64,000 bases of DNA from Stomoxys calcitrans. Taxonomy: Eukaryota; Arthropoda; Insecta; Diptera; Muscidae. The translations under genes and the position numbers were made by a program. The number at the start of each line of letters is the position of its first letter. The stretch's first letter is position 1. The notes under the pieces were generated by a model that searched no databases, was not told the origin of the DNA, and worked only from the letters and a program-made list of their open reading frames with translations. Shown in pieces: positions 33,561 to 44,044 of the stretch. Location of the stretch: the NCBI RefSeq assembly GCF_963082655.1, contig NC_081552.1:7036448-7100447 (forward strand), in the 5' to 3' direction.

Positions 33561-34060
33561 TGAACCTATTCCATTTCTAGAATGTTTGTATTTTGTCAAT
33601 AAAACCGAAAAACTTATTCAAATCTTCTATGGTGGGTACATGACATATTTAAACCGGGAAAACCTAACAAAATTTCTACTTGATTTTGGTGAGAAATAAT
33701 TTCCGTACATTTAAAATTTTCGTAAAGAGTAAGTACTGGTACCATTTTTTTATAAAACAATTAAATTCATAATTTCTTATCCTAGCTCCCTTTCATTTGT
33801 TTGGGGGAATTATCCCCAATTTTTATCGTCTCATTCTCCCATTTATTTCGATTCAGAATAGCTACTCCCTTAAGGCAAAAGGGAGTAGGGAACAAACTTT
33901 CAGTAAATTGTTATTCAGAATAGGGGAAAAGGGAATAAACTCCCAGGAAATTCTTATTCAGAATAGGGCTGGATACGCTGTTTTGTATATAGGCACTTCG
34001 CATCTTAGGCCTCTTATTGCCATTGGAGTAAAATATCAATGGGGAGTTCAAGGGGGCGCA
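33561..34060. other. unassigned sequence with imperfect tandem repeat
   Basis: At 33872-33968 two imperfect copies of about 50 bp end in TTATTCAGAATAGGG, each preceded by AAAAGGGA(G/A)TA and AAAC. A third TTCAGAATAG lies at 33851. No gene recognised. Confidence 0.5.
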
Positions 34061-34683
34061 CCTGGTATTTTAGTATCACTTCCAACAACTGTGGTAAGTA
34101 TTGTCGAAATCCGTGCATAACCATATAAACCGGTCATGGGTCTTGAATTCTTCAGCTTTTAGAGTGCGCAATTCTTATCCTAATATAGCTGCCATTTAAA
34201 CCGATCATGGGTCTTTACCTCTTCAGCTTTTAGAGGGCGCAATTCTTATCCGTTTTGGCTGTAATTTTGCACGTGATGTTTTCGTATAACTTACAACAAC
34301 TGTGCTATGTATGGTTTAAATCTGTTCATATTCCTATATAGCAGCCATATAAACCGTTCGGGCATCTTGACTTCTTGAGCCTCTAGAGGGCGCAATTGTC
34401 ATCAGATTTGTCAGAAACTATATAGCTTATTACAGCTCCCATATAAACCGATCTCCGGAGTTTGCTTCTTGAGCCCCTACAAGGCGCAATTCTTACCTGA
34501 ATGGACTGAAATATTACACAATGACTTCTACAATGTTCAGCATTCAATTCATTTATGGTTCGAATCGGACTATAACTTGATATTACAGTTCTTATTCATT
34601 ATACTCAAGAAACTCGACAAATGCTGACCATGGTGGATAGTATATAAAATTCGGCCCGGATGAACTTAGCACGCTCTTGCTTG
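34061..34683 (-). mobile_element. mini-me-like subfamily A/C fragment with 5' end
   Basis: Diverged body units (ATATAAACCGGTCATGGGTC, GCCATATAAACCGTTCGGGC, ATATAAACCGATCTCCGGAG) and the 5' end in reverse: ACCATGGTGGATAGTATATA, TTCGGCCCGGATGAAC, GCTCTTGCTTG. The palindrome is damaged. The 3' portion is missing. Confidence 0.7.
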
Positions 34684-35055
34684 TTTATTAAAATGTCGTT
34701 TTCAGTTCACTTTTGCACTTAACTATATCTTCTCTGTTTCGTTTATATTCTTCAAGAGTACCTTAAGAATGAATTAATCACATGTATAATTTTGAGATGC
34801 TTAACCACTTAGCAGTTAATGTAAATATATTTGGTACCGAACATTGGACTTTAGGTTTTCGAATTTGGACCAATGGCAGCGACCACTGTGTAGGGGTTCA
34901 AATCCAATATATATACAAAAGACCCCATAAAGTATATATATTCTTTATCCTCTCAATGTTCTGAGTAGAGCTGGCAAACTATCGATACTGTCGCTAATTT
35001 CAGTAACTTTTAAGCAAAAAAAAACATTCCTAGTTTTTGCAAAGTAAAACAAGAA
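34684..35055. other. unassigned sequence
   Basis: Includes a short mini-me-like scrap near 34920 (ACCCCATAAAGTATATATAT). Nothing else recognised. Confidence 0.35.
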
Positions 35056-35545
35056 AAGAAAAAGTGTTCGAAGGAATATAGACAAGTTGACCGATGAACC
35101 GCTAAGCAAACGTCCTTGGAAAAATTATAAGTGGGCCGTCTGCCTGAAGGAACTCAGAGGCAAATCAGACTTTACCAGATACAAGTTCATACATTCTAAC
35201 CTAAAGAACTACATAACATTGGCCCAAAAGAGGAGCAATGAGTTTGCCTGCAAAAAGTGTTTAAGACCCTTGCCCTCAAGAAAGGACTTCGGTTACATGG
35301 AAGTCCACGCGAGTACACGAGTCCGCAATGATATTTCAATGCCTATTACAATTGCAGTTAAAGCAGCACATTATGAGCCACCATCGGGACGCCTCCAAGC
35401 AGTTCAAATGTGAGAAATGTTCGTCGTGTTTTTCTACTCAGTCAAGCTTGAAAGCACACATGCAGGAACATTACATCGAAATTTACCCAAACAAGAGGAG
35501 GGAAATTCCCCCCTCCGGGATTTTTTTGCTTGAATTTCTGTCTTA
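35056..35545 (+). pseudogene. C2H2 zinc-finger protein remnant
   Basis: An open frame (through LTDEPLSKRPWKNYKWAVCL, then EFACKKCLRPLPSRKDFGYM) runs to 35413. The related reading SAMIFQCLLQLQLKQHIMSH continues in another frame to HRDASKQFKCEKC and a complete finger: CEKC, twelve residues, HMQEH (C-X2-C-X12-H-X3-H), ending about 35478. Two earlier fingers are degenerate (AVCLKEL; ACKKCLRP), and a frameshift near 35300 separates the halves. A functional relative would be a nuclear DNA-binding transcription factor. No start or stop consistent with an intact gene is seen. It could be a decayed copy or, less likely, exons of a live gene with sequence errors. Confidence 0.55.
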
Positions 35546-35647
35546 ATATTTTCAAGTTTGTTCATTAAAGTAACATAAAACTTAATTTTTGAGAAATGGT
35601 CGCAAATGAAGAAATATTCTCCATCAAATGTTAATAGAAGTTTTAAA
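35546..35647. other. short unassigned spacer
   Basis: AT-rich host sequence ending GTTTTAAA, whose last A is the left flank of the Helitron at 35648. Confidence 0.4.
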
Positions 35648-37566
35648 TCTATATACAATATAAAAAACTTAATTTGTGTTTGTTTGTTTGTTTGTTTGAT
35701 CTAAGTAACCATCGGGCCGCCCCAACTAAACAGACATATTGGGCGTTCATGTCAATATGGGCCTCAAATGAAAGATATTCGGGAGTAGATTACGAATCTG
35801 GCATACAAAACAGATCGAAGTATAGGGGGTCCCCCTTCCCTTAAATGGGCATATGACCCATCATGGCTATTAGGTACTCGGTTTTTTGTTTGTTTTGTAG
35901 AATCAAAAACGGCTGAACCGATTTTCTTATAATTTTTTTTTTTAGTTTTTAGAAATCGGATGGATGCGGTCCCTCCCCCTTACCCCAACAACGCCATCCA
36001 AAACCAAAAGTGGGCCGATAGGCACAATATGGGTATCAAATAAAAGATATTGGAGACAAGAAAGCGAATATCGTATTAAAATTTGGGTCCAAGTACCCAG
36101 CAGGCCTCCTCAATCCAAAAACTCCTCTAAATAGATATATTCGACGTTCACAGCAATATGGACCTTAAATGAAAAGTATTCGATAGTAGATTACAAATAG
36201 TTAAAATAGGTTGATTGACCCTTTATGACAATATGGTATTTGAATGAAAGTTTTTTGAGAGTACAATATGAATTTGATACACAAATTTGTAGCCAAAACT
36301 GGAACTTAATTTCCGAATATGGCAATATGGAGCTCAAATCAACGGTATTTGGGAGTAATGAACGAATTTGATATCTATTTTCAGGGTAAAGTGTCGGTGG
36401 CCGCCCCAGCCCCAAGACACCTTCCAAACATTTCATATTTACTGACCATGGCAATATGGGGCTCACATTAAATGGATTTGAGAGTGCAGCACGAGTTTGA
36501 TATCCATATGCGAGTCGAAAAGTCTGCGTACCATCCCACCCCTTAAAAGCACTTCTCATTTCTCTAATTTTCAAAACCACCAGATCTCGGGGATTGGTAA
36601 TGCGATTCGTTCGAAATTTTTTTTTTTGCACTCTCACAGTCAAACCAAAACATGGATTCTATTGTTGAGGTAGGGTGCCTTTGGCCCGTCCCAAACCAGC
36701 GAAATGGGTATATAGACCAATCACGACAATATAGACGAAAGGTGCTTGAGAGAAAAAAATTAATTTGATATTCAATTGAAGAGTCATGTGTTTGGGGAAC
36801 TGCCTCACCCGAAAACACCTCCCTATTATATAAAAGCTATTTGATGTTTAAATTGATTGATTTTGGAAAATTGATACCCATTTTCGGGACAAAGTCCCTG
36901 GGGTCCATCCCACCCTCAAACAGAATTTATTTACCGATCATGCCATTATGGAGCTCATATAAAATGTATTTGAAAGTAGAGCACGAAGCGTATATTTACA
37001 ATAAGGGAACAAGTAAAAGCGTGTTAAGTTCGGCAATGCCGAATCTTATATACCCTCCACCATGGATCGTCGAGTTCTTTCCCGATATCTCTTTCTAGAC
37101 AAACAAAGGATAAAAGAAAAAAAATTGCTATGCTAATTGAAATGAATGTTGGAGACCACAGTAGAAGTCTATGTGTAAAACCGGAGTAAATATTTACCCA
37201 GGATCCGAGAAGGGGCACACTTCTCACACATCAATGAAAGCTTTTCGATTCAAGTTTAAATTCAATGGTATGGGACTTTTTTTGTAGCTGAGTCCGAATG
37301 CGGTGCCGCAGTGCGAAATCTCTGTGGGAAGCATTTTTTAACATGACCATGCATGGCAAATGTTGCCAGCATTAAAAGGGGATCACCACCGCTTTAAATT
37401 TTGTTCGATGTTATCACCAGGATTTGAACGCAGGTGTTCAACGTTATAGGCGGACATAGCCTACAATGGCACGAATTCGATATATACATTCAGGGCGAAG
37501 TGTCCCAACCCTAAATGATATTAGAGAGTTAAAGAAGGCGCAGCGGAGCGGGCCCGGTTCGGCTAG
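35648..37566 (+). mobile_element. complete non-autonomous Helitron carrying mini-me and SINE pieces (1919 bp)
   Basis: Starts A|TCTATATACAATATAAAAAA, then GTTTGTTTGTTTGTTTGTTT. Conserved AAAACGGCTGAACCGATTTT lies at about 35906. Body blocks run to 37012. The last 550 bp are cargo: a mini-me A 5' end (37017-37150), then the SINE body in reverse (about 37472-37190), then GCGCAGCGGAGCGGGCCCGG and TTCGGCTAG|T at 37566. Host A on the left and T on the right fit canonical Helitron insertion. The poly-T stretch at 36617-36627 is the empty version of the mini-me site at 18894. No Rep/helicase is encoded. Confidence 0.82.
37017..37150 (+). mobile_element. mini-me-like subfamily A 5' end inside Helitron
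   Basis: CAAGTAAAAGCGTGTTAAG, palindrome variant TTCGGCAATGCCGAA, TATACCCTCCACCATGGATC and leader to GAAATGAATGTTGGAGACC. It is followed immediately by spacer and reversed SINE, the same order as in the Helitron copies at 16583 and 40436, so it is probably part of an inherited composite. Confidence 0.7.
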
Positions 37567-37692
37567 TTTTCTATGAAAACAAAGTGTTGATAAAATTTTC
37601 TATAATAAAAAGTTGATATATTTTTCTATAAAAATAAAATTTTGACAACATTTTCTATAGAAGTACAAAATTTTACAAAATTGTGGATAAAG
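37567..37692. repeat. degenerate 25-30-bp minisatellite
   Basis: About four units built on TTTTCTATAGAAATAAAATT-type sequence (starts near 37567, 37595, 37619 and 37650). It lies directly between the Helitron end and a mini-me B copy and may be the host sequence that received both. Confidence 0.6.
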
Positions 37693-39148
37693 CAAGTAGA
37701 AAGGGGTTAAGTTCGGTTGAGCCGAATTTTGGATACCCACCACCGGCTATATATATGAACCACCTTTCATCAGAATCCGGTAAAAAATGCATAATTTATG
37801 CTCCCATAGCGCCATTATCGAAATATGGTCCAATTTGGACCAAATTCGACATGAATATTGAGTGGTCTAGAAAGTAAAGGGTGATTTTTTTGAGGTTAGG
37901 ACTTTCATGCATTAGTATTTGACAGATCACGTGGGATTTCAGACATGGTGTCAAAGAGAAAGATGCTCAGTATGCTTTGACATTTCATCATGAATAGACT
38001 TACTAACGAGCAACGCTTGCAAATCATTGAATTTTATTACCAAAATCAGTGTTCGGTTCGAAATGTGTTCATTCACCGTAACGTTGCGTCCAACAGCATC
38101 TTTGAAAAAATACGGTCCAATGATTCCACCAGCGTACAAACCACACCAAACAGTGCATTTTTCGGGATGCATGGGCAGTTCTTGAACGGCTTCTGGTTGC
38201 TCTTCACTCCAAATGCGGCAATTTTGCTTATTTACGTAGCCATTCAACCAGAAATGAGCCTCATCGCTGAACAAAATTTGTCAAAATTTGAACACATTTC
38301 GAACCGAACACTGATTTTGGTAATAAAATTCAATGATTTGTAAGCGTTGCTCGTTAGTAAGTCTATTCATGATGAAATGTCAAAGCATACTGAGCATCTT
38401 TCTCTTTGACACCATGTCTGAAATCCCACGTGATCTGTCAAATACTAATGCATGAAAATCCTAACCTCAAAAAAATCACCCTTTACAAGTCATTGATAAA
38501 TTTTGCAGAAAAAAATCTTGGTCTTTTTATAGGCGCAAAACCTTAAATCGAGAGATCAGTCCATATGGCAGCTATATCTAAATCTGGACCGATCTGGGCC
38601 AAATAGAAGAAGGATGTCGACAGGTCTAACACAACTCACTGTCCCAAATTTTGGCAAAATCGGGCAATAAATGCGCCTTTTATTCTCCCAAGACCTTAAA
38701 TCGAGAGATCGATCTATATGGCAGCTATATCTAACACTGAACCGATCTGGGCCAAATACAAGAAGGATGACGAAGGGCCTAACACAACCTTCTGTACCAA
38801 ATTTCAGCAAAGATGGATAATAAATGTGGCTTTTATGGGCCTAAGATACTAAATTGGCAGATCGGTCTATATGGGGGCTATATCAAGATTAGGTCCAATA
38901 TAGCCCATCTTCGAACTTAACCTGCTTATGGCCAAAAAAAAGAATCTGTGCAAAGTTTCAGCTCAATATCCCAATTTTTAAAGATTGTAGCGTGAGTTCA
39001 ACAGACAGACGGATGGACATGAGTAGATGATGTTAGATTTTTACGCTGATCAAGAATGTAGATACTTTATAGGGTCGGAAACGGATATTTCGATGTGTTG
39101 CAAACGGAATGACAAAATGAATAAACCCAATCCTTCGGTGGTGGGTAT
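37693..39148 (+). mobile_element. mini-me-like subfamily B, interrupted by a fold-back element
   Basis: 5' end CAAGTAGAAAGGGGTTAAG, palindrome TTCGGTTGAGCCGAA (imperfect), ACCCACCACCGGCTATATA. Body units (ATGGCAGCTATATCTAAATC at about 38562 and ATGGCAGCTATATCTAACAC at 38718, near 153-bp spacing), a very short GACGGATGGAC tract and the 3' end TCCTTCGGTGGTGGGTATA. At TA 37875-37876 a 607-bp element interrupts it; the sequence resumes at 38486. Removing the insert restores a continuous B sequence comparable to 4264-4316 in reverse. Confidence 0.8.
37877..38483. mobile_element. fold-back mariner-like element, 195-bp inverted repeats
   Basis: TA duplicated at 37875 and 38484. Arms 37877-38071 and 38289-38483 are inverted copies with only two differences seen (C/T near 37902, G/A near 38024). 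Each arm contains, pointing inward, the start of a transposase: MNRLTNEQRLQIIEFYYQNQ then CSVRNV. The 217-bp centre, on the minus strand, carries the catalytic-core piece FSDEAHFWLNGYVNKQN, RIWSEEQ, LPMHPEKCTVWCGLYAGG and IIGPYFF, with the first catalytic Asp. It is joined in frame to the right-arm N-terminus after one TGA. It is an internally deleted derivative in which the 5' end replaced the 3' end. It codes for no working enzyme. Confidence 0.92.
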
Positions 39149-40205
39149 AAAAAGACAAATTTTTCTATATGTGAATAGAAAAACCTGTGTTAAATAAACG
39201 ATGTTAAAACTCACCCTTATTTGTTCAAGGTTTTTTAATGCTTTTCCATAAAAAAATGGATTATTTACTTTTATGGTAAGAGATTTATTTCAACGTTTTA
39301 TGAATTTTCTTATTATTTCCCACATTTGCTTTGCAAAAATTTAACGCCTTTGAGGAACACAAGTCCATCATAAAAATAAAATTTGTTACTTAAAGAAAAA
39401 AAACTCGCAAAAAATCTTTGTCATACCTTGTTAGACACGTCGCAATGCCCAGAATGAAAAAAGGGAACTATAACATTTAATTGCCTAATTTTAGGCCAGA
39501 AAGGGGACCAATGGCCATTTATTTATTTTTGAGGGATTAAAGCTGAGAAAATAAAAGCAGTTTATTTGATAATAAATCTTCAAATGAAAAAATTGGCTAG
39601 GCTTACGAGTTATCGAAAACTATGAGGATCAAAATAAAAAAAAAACTGAAACCACATAATCAAAAAATGCATAAAAAGTGTGACAATATTTTGAATTGAT
39701 TTTAATACCAGAAAAAGGACATAAAGAAGTAGAGCATAAACCTTCTTGGAAATCATAACAGTTTGGACGTTGTAGAATTTCCTACAGTAATGTTAAGGCA
39801 AAGCGGAAATAATCTTCAATATTTTATGTTGTTTGAGTAGAGATCTTGGAAACATGGTTTGGGTTTATCTTTGCTGATGTGCATTTGCCCCTGTTTACCA
39901 CCCATGGCGTTATTGTTTCGTCGGGGTTTTTGCAAACTTATTCATTTTGTTTTTCCATTTCCTTATGATTTTCTGTTCGGTACTATTTTTTGAGTTGGCA
40001 AATGATTAATGAGTGAATTATGCGCGAATAAACAGGCAAAAACAAAATATCCTTAGCAGGATGGCAAACAGTAAAAATCAACAACTGGCAACAAATAAGA
40101 AATGCTGGCTAGAAAAAAAAAACGATGATATGCTTTGTCTGATGTTTGCTTGTTTTGGCCAACGGCAAAATATAACAACATAAAAAGTGCAAACAATATT
40201 TTAAA
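39149..40205. other. unassigned AT-rich island
   Basis: About 1 kb with no recognised repeat or gene. Confidence 0.4.
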
Positions 40206-40435
40206 CAAGTAATAGCATGCTAAGTTCGGCCGGGCCGAATCTTGAGAACCCACCACCATGGATTCTGCTAAAAATGTATACAAAGTAAATTTAGATGAAG
40301 GGCATAATTTTACATACAACACTTCTCTCAAACCAACTAAAATTAAAGTTTCTAGGAACCGAACAAGGACGGACATGGCTAGATCGACTCAGAACGTCGA
40401 GACGATCAATAATATATATATTTTACTAGCCGAAT

Positions 40436-43156
40436 CGGGCCCGCTCCACTGGGCCTTCTTTAACTCTCTAATATCGCCCTGAACGTGTATATCGAATCCG
40501 TGCCACTGTAGCCTTTGTCTGCCTATAACGCTTAATGCCTACGTTCAAATCTTGGCGATAACATCGGACAAAATTGTATGCGGGGGTGATCCCCTTTCAA
40601 TGCTGGCGATATTTGCCATGCATGGTCATGTAAAAAATTCTCCCCAAAGAGATATCGCACTGCGGCAACGCATTCGGACTCGGCTATAAAAAAAACCCCT
40701 TATCATTGAGTTTAAACTTGAATCAAAAAAATTTCATTGATGTGTGTGAAGTGTGCCCTTTCTCGGTTCCTAGGTACATTTTTACTCCGGTTTAACACAT
40801 AGACTTCTACTTTGGTCTCCAAAATTCATTTCAATTAGCATAGCACTATAAGGGTTATTTCTCCTTCTTGACCAATTTTTCAATCTACTCCCCAATACAT
40901 TTTATATGAGTCCCATATTGTCATGATCGTCCAAAAAACTTATTTTAGTGGGTTTTGGGGTTGGGGCGGCCCCCAATTACTTGGACCCAATTTTTAATAT
41001 GAAATTCGTTCGCTACTCCTGAATACCTTTCATTATACCCTCCACCATAGGATGGGGGGTATACTAATTTCGTCATTCTGTTTGTAACTACTCGAAATAT
41101 TCGTCTGAGACCCCATAAAGTATATATATTCTTGATCGTCGCGACATTTCATGTCGATCTAGCCATATCCGTCCGTCTGTCCGTCCGTCTGCCCGTCCAT
41201 CCGTCTGTCCGTCCGTCCGTCTGTCTGTCCGTCCGTCCGTCCGTCTGTCTGTCGAAAGCACGCTAACTTCCGAAGGAGTAGAGCTAACCGCTTGAATTTT
41301 TGCACAAATACTTCTTATTGGTGTAGGTCGGTTGGTATTGTAAATGGGCCATATCGGTCCATTTTTTGATATAGCTGCCATATAAACCGATCTTGGGTCT
41401 TGATTTCTTGAACCTCTAGAAGGCGCAAATCTTATCCAATTGGAATGAAATTTTGCACGACGTCTTTTGCTATGATATCCAACAACTGTGCCAAGTATGG
41501 TTCAAATCGGTCCATAACCCGATATAGCTGCCATAGAATCCGATCTTGGGTCTTGACTTCTAGAGCCTCTAGAGGTACGACGGATACTGTCATGACCTTT
41601 AACATACGTGTTTATTATGGTATGAATCGGTCTAACCTGATACAGCTCCCATATAAATCGATCGCTCTATTTTACTTCTTGAGCCCCCAAAGGGCGCAAT
41701 TTTTATTCGAATTGGCTGACATTTTACACAGGTCTCCAACATATAATTTAATTGTGGTCCAAACCGGACCCTATCTTGATATCGCTCTAATAGCAGAGAA
41801 AATCTTTTCTTTTATCCTTTTTTTGCCTAAGAAGAGATGCCTGGAAAAGAACCCGACAAATGCGATCCATGGTGGAGTGTATATATGATTCAGCCCGGTC
41901 GAACTTAGGACGCTTTTACTTGTTTACATTAAATCAATTTGCCATATTAAACGATTCTCAGTGGTAGAGAACTAATTTGCCGGTCTTTATATTAGGTGCG
42001 GTGGCGACAGTTCATAATAATTTAACCATGTAAAACTTTTGAACATGAAAGTGTTGCCCAGCAGCAAGTTGTTTGGACTTCTTGTCGATGAGCTAAAAAT
42101 GTCGGCCACCTTAACTTAAGGTTTGCAACTGCTCCTATCACACTGAACGTCATAACTTTGGGGGTACGGCGGCAGTGTCCTGTTAGATTATTTTAATTGA
42201 TCAGCTGTTTTGAGGTGAGGTGGTCCGCTAGATATATGAGCAGAATAAAGACAGTCCACAACCTTATACTTTGAATTTAACCCGATATTGTCATAATTGG
42301 TGTATACAGCCGTTTGGTGGGGGGCGCCTCACTCTATCTGCCACTTGAGCACAAATTTGAATGACGCACTCCACTTAAAAATATCTATTGCTTGATCCCC
42401 ATTGTTTTAATGGGGAGGTAAAGCACCACCTAGATTCTAGGACACAAAGTTTAATGTCATATTGGTAATCTGCTCCCAAATAACTTTTAATTTGAGGCTC
42501 ATCTAGCTAGGATCGAATTATATTCCCATTTGAGAGTGGGGCGACCCCCAATTACTTGGACTTCATTTTTATGTCATATTCGTAGTCTAGTCCCGAATAC
42601 CTTTCATTTGTGTCGCATATTGATATTTATGTGCAATATGTTTGTTTGGGGGAGTTTTTGTTGTTGGACGACCAATACCTTTCATTTTATACCCATATTG
42701 TCCCTATCAGTCCACTTTTGATTTTAAGTGGTGTTTTTGGGGTAACGGGGGAGGGTCCGTCAACAACAACAACTAAAAATCCTTTTCCTTCTTCCTGGCC
42801 GTTTTCGTAATCTACTTCCAAATGTCTTTCATTCGAGTCCCATATTGTCATTACCGTCCAATAATCCGATTTTATGTGGTTTTGGGGTCGGGGCGGCCCC
42901 CAGTCACTTGGATCCAATTTTTAATAATATTTTGGGGTCGTACTTTTAGGGTAAGAAGGAGGGTCCGCCCCCTACCAATATCAATTAATTATATAGCCTA
43001 TTGCTCCCTCCGGACCACTTCCCAGCATTGTGAAAATTTGAAAGAAATCGGTTCATCCGTTTTGGAGTCTATACGGAAAAAACAAACTTACAAACCCACA
43101 AACAAACAAACATACAAACATTCAAACAAACACAAATTCATTTTTATATATATAGA
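40436..43156 (-). mobile_element. complete non-autonomous Helitron with SINE and mini-me A inside
   Basis: The 3' end CTAG is at 40436-40439, preceded by A; the 5' end TC (as GA 43155-43156) is followed by T, after TTTTTATATATATAGA and an ACAAACAAACA tail. Next to the 3' end is the SINE body with its spacer (about 40500-40850). Body blocks are interrupted by a mini-me A copy at 41034-41922. Without that copy the element is about 1.83 kb, close to the copy at 35648. 41935-42180 holds a segment not seen in the other complete Helitrons but repeated at 44045-44300. Confidence 0.85.
41034..41922 (-). mobile_element. mini-me-like subfamily A, short copy (889 bp)
   Basis: 3' hairpin TATACCCTCCACCATAGGAT, a long GTCY tract (41169-41253) with GCCC and CCAT variants, only about four body units with a deletion at 41577, leader, and the 5' end in reverse to ACTTG at 41922. 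The palindrome is imperfect (TTCGACCGGGCTGAA on the element's strand). Confidence 0.8.
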
Positions 43157-43233
43157 TGGGCCTAAGACGAATATTTCAGGTGTTACAAACGAAATGACTA
43201 GATTAGTACACCCTCATCCTATGGTGGTGGGTA

Positions 43234-43742
43234 TAAAAATAAAAGCAAAACGCACCTTGGATTGCCAAGTCCTAAAATAAAACGTTTATACATAAAGAAA
43301 AAATTGTATGAACCCGGGCATGGAAACTAAAAAAATGTGTGTACAGAAAAATTCAAGAGCCATTTTAAAATAAGATACTTAGTTCATTTGTTCTTTGCCG
43401 TTTCGCCAGACCCGGGCAAACAAAAAGCAAATGGTTAAAGTACACTGCAGTTACAACATTTTGTAGTGTTTTTTTTTTTTTCCTAGTATTTTGCCTTCCA
43501 TATTTTGTGCTGAAACATCAGTTCTTTGTTTGGGGGATAATAGAAACATAATATATGAGTAAATATTCTTAAACATCCTTCTCCTTTTTGTATTTTTACT
43601 TAACATAGCTCCTTCATCATCAAAGTCCGGCATCATTATATACTAACTCAGAAGTCAAAAATATAATTTTTGCCTTGACTCATATGGTAAATTCTAAGCA
43701 TTTTATTGTTGTCACGACAGTGCCATGATTGTGATAACAATA
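43234..43742. other. unassigned AT-rich sequence
   Basis: Nothing recognised; a 15-base T run near 43470. Confidence 0.4.
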
Positions 43743-43744
43743 TA

Positions 43745-43982
43745 TTGGGTTGTCCAAAAAGTAATTGCGGATTTTTCAAATAGTCGGCGTTGACAAATTT
43801 TTTCACAGCTTGTGACTCTGTAATTGCATTCTTTCTTCTGTCAGTTATCAGCTGTTACTTTTAGCTTGCTTTAGAAAAAAAGTGTAAAAAAAAGTATATT
43901 TGATTAAAGTTCATTCTAAGTTTTATTAAAAATGCATTTACTTTCTTTAAAAAAATCCGCCATTACTTTTTGGGCAACCCGC
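43745..43982. mobile_element. mariner-derived MITE (238 bp)
   Basis: TA at 43743-43744 and 43983-43984. Inverted ends TTGGGTTGTCCAAAAAGTAA and, in reverse, GCGGGTTGCCCAAAAAGTAA, continuing TTGCGGATTTTT and TGGCGGATTTTT. The interior keeps pieces typical of the full mariner ends (CTGTCAGTTATCAGCTGTTA; GTTTTATTAAAAATGCATTT) but no coding sequence. It interrupts mini-me B DNA, which resumes at 43985. Confidence 0.9.
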
Positions 43983-43984
43983 TA

Positions 43985-44042
43985 TGGGACATAAAGTATA
44001 CAATTTTCATCGAATTTTGATAAAAGGTGGTTTACATATATT
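43985..44042 (-). mobile_element. mini-me-like subfamily B, 5' scrap
   Basis: TATACAATTTTCATCGAATT and GGTGGTTTACATATA match the 5'-proximal part of subfamily B (compare 18330-18370). It is cut before the terminal palindrome. Confidence 0.55.
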
Positions 44043-44044
44043 GT

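Larger units (their letters stand above)
40206..43233 (+). mobile_element. mini-me-like subfamily C (internally deleted), split by a Helitron
   Basis: Left part 40206-40435: CAAGTAATAGCATGCTAAG, palindrome TTCGGCCGGGCCGAA, ACCCACCACCATGGATTCTG. Near 40367 it jumps straight to GGACGGACATGGCTAGATCG, so all body units are deleted. It ends GATCAATAATATATATATTT-TA. Right part 43157-43233: TGGGCCTAAGACGAATATTT through CATCCTATGGTGGTGGGTAT. Joined, the two parts give the normal TATATATACTTTATGGG-type sequence of the family with nothing gained or lost. Confidence 0.85.

Noticed and set aside
34782..34964. 60-codon frame with WTLGFRIWTNGSDHC suggesting a lectin fragment
   Set aside because: Too little sequence; the remainder is mini-me scrap, and no other conserved positions could be found.
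35648..37566. LTR retrotransposon or endogenous virus
   Set aside because: No direct terminal repeats, primer-binding site or gag/pol-like frames are seen here or elsewhere in the window; the termini fit a Helitron.
42822..43280. 152-codon open frame as a gene
   Set aside because: It spans a Helitron 5' tail (TNKQTYKHSNK from ACAAACAAACA repeats) and a mini-me end.
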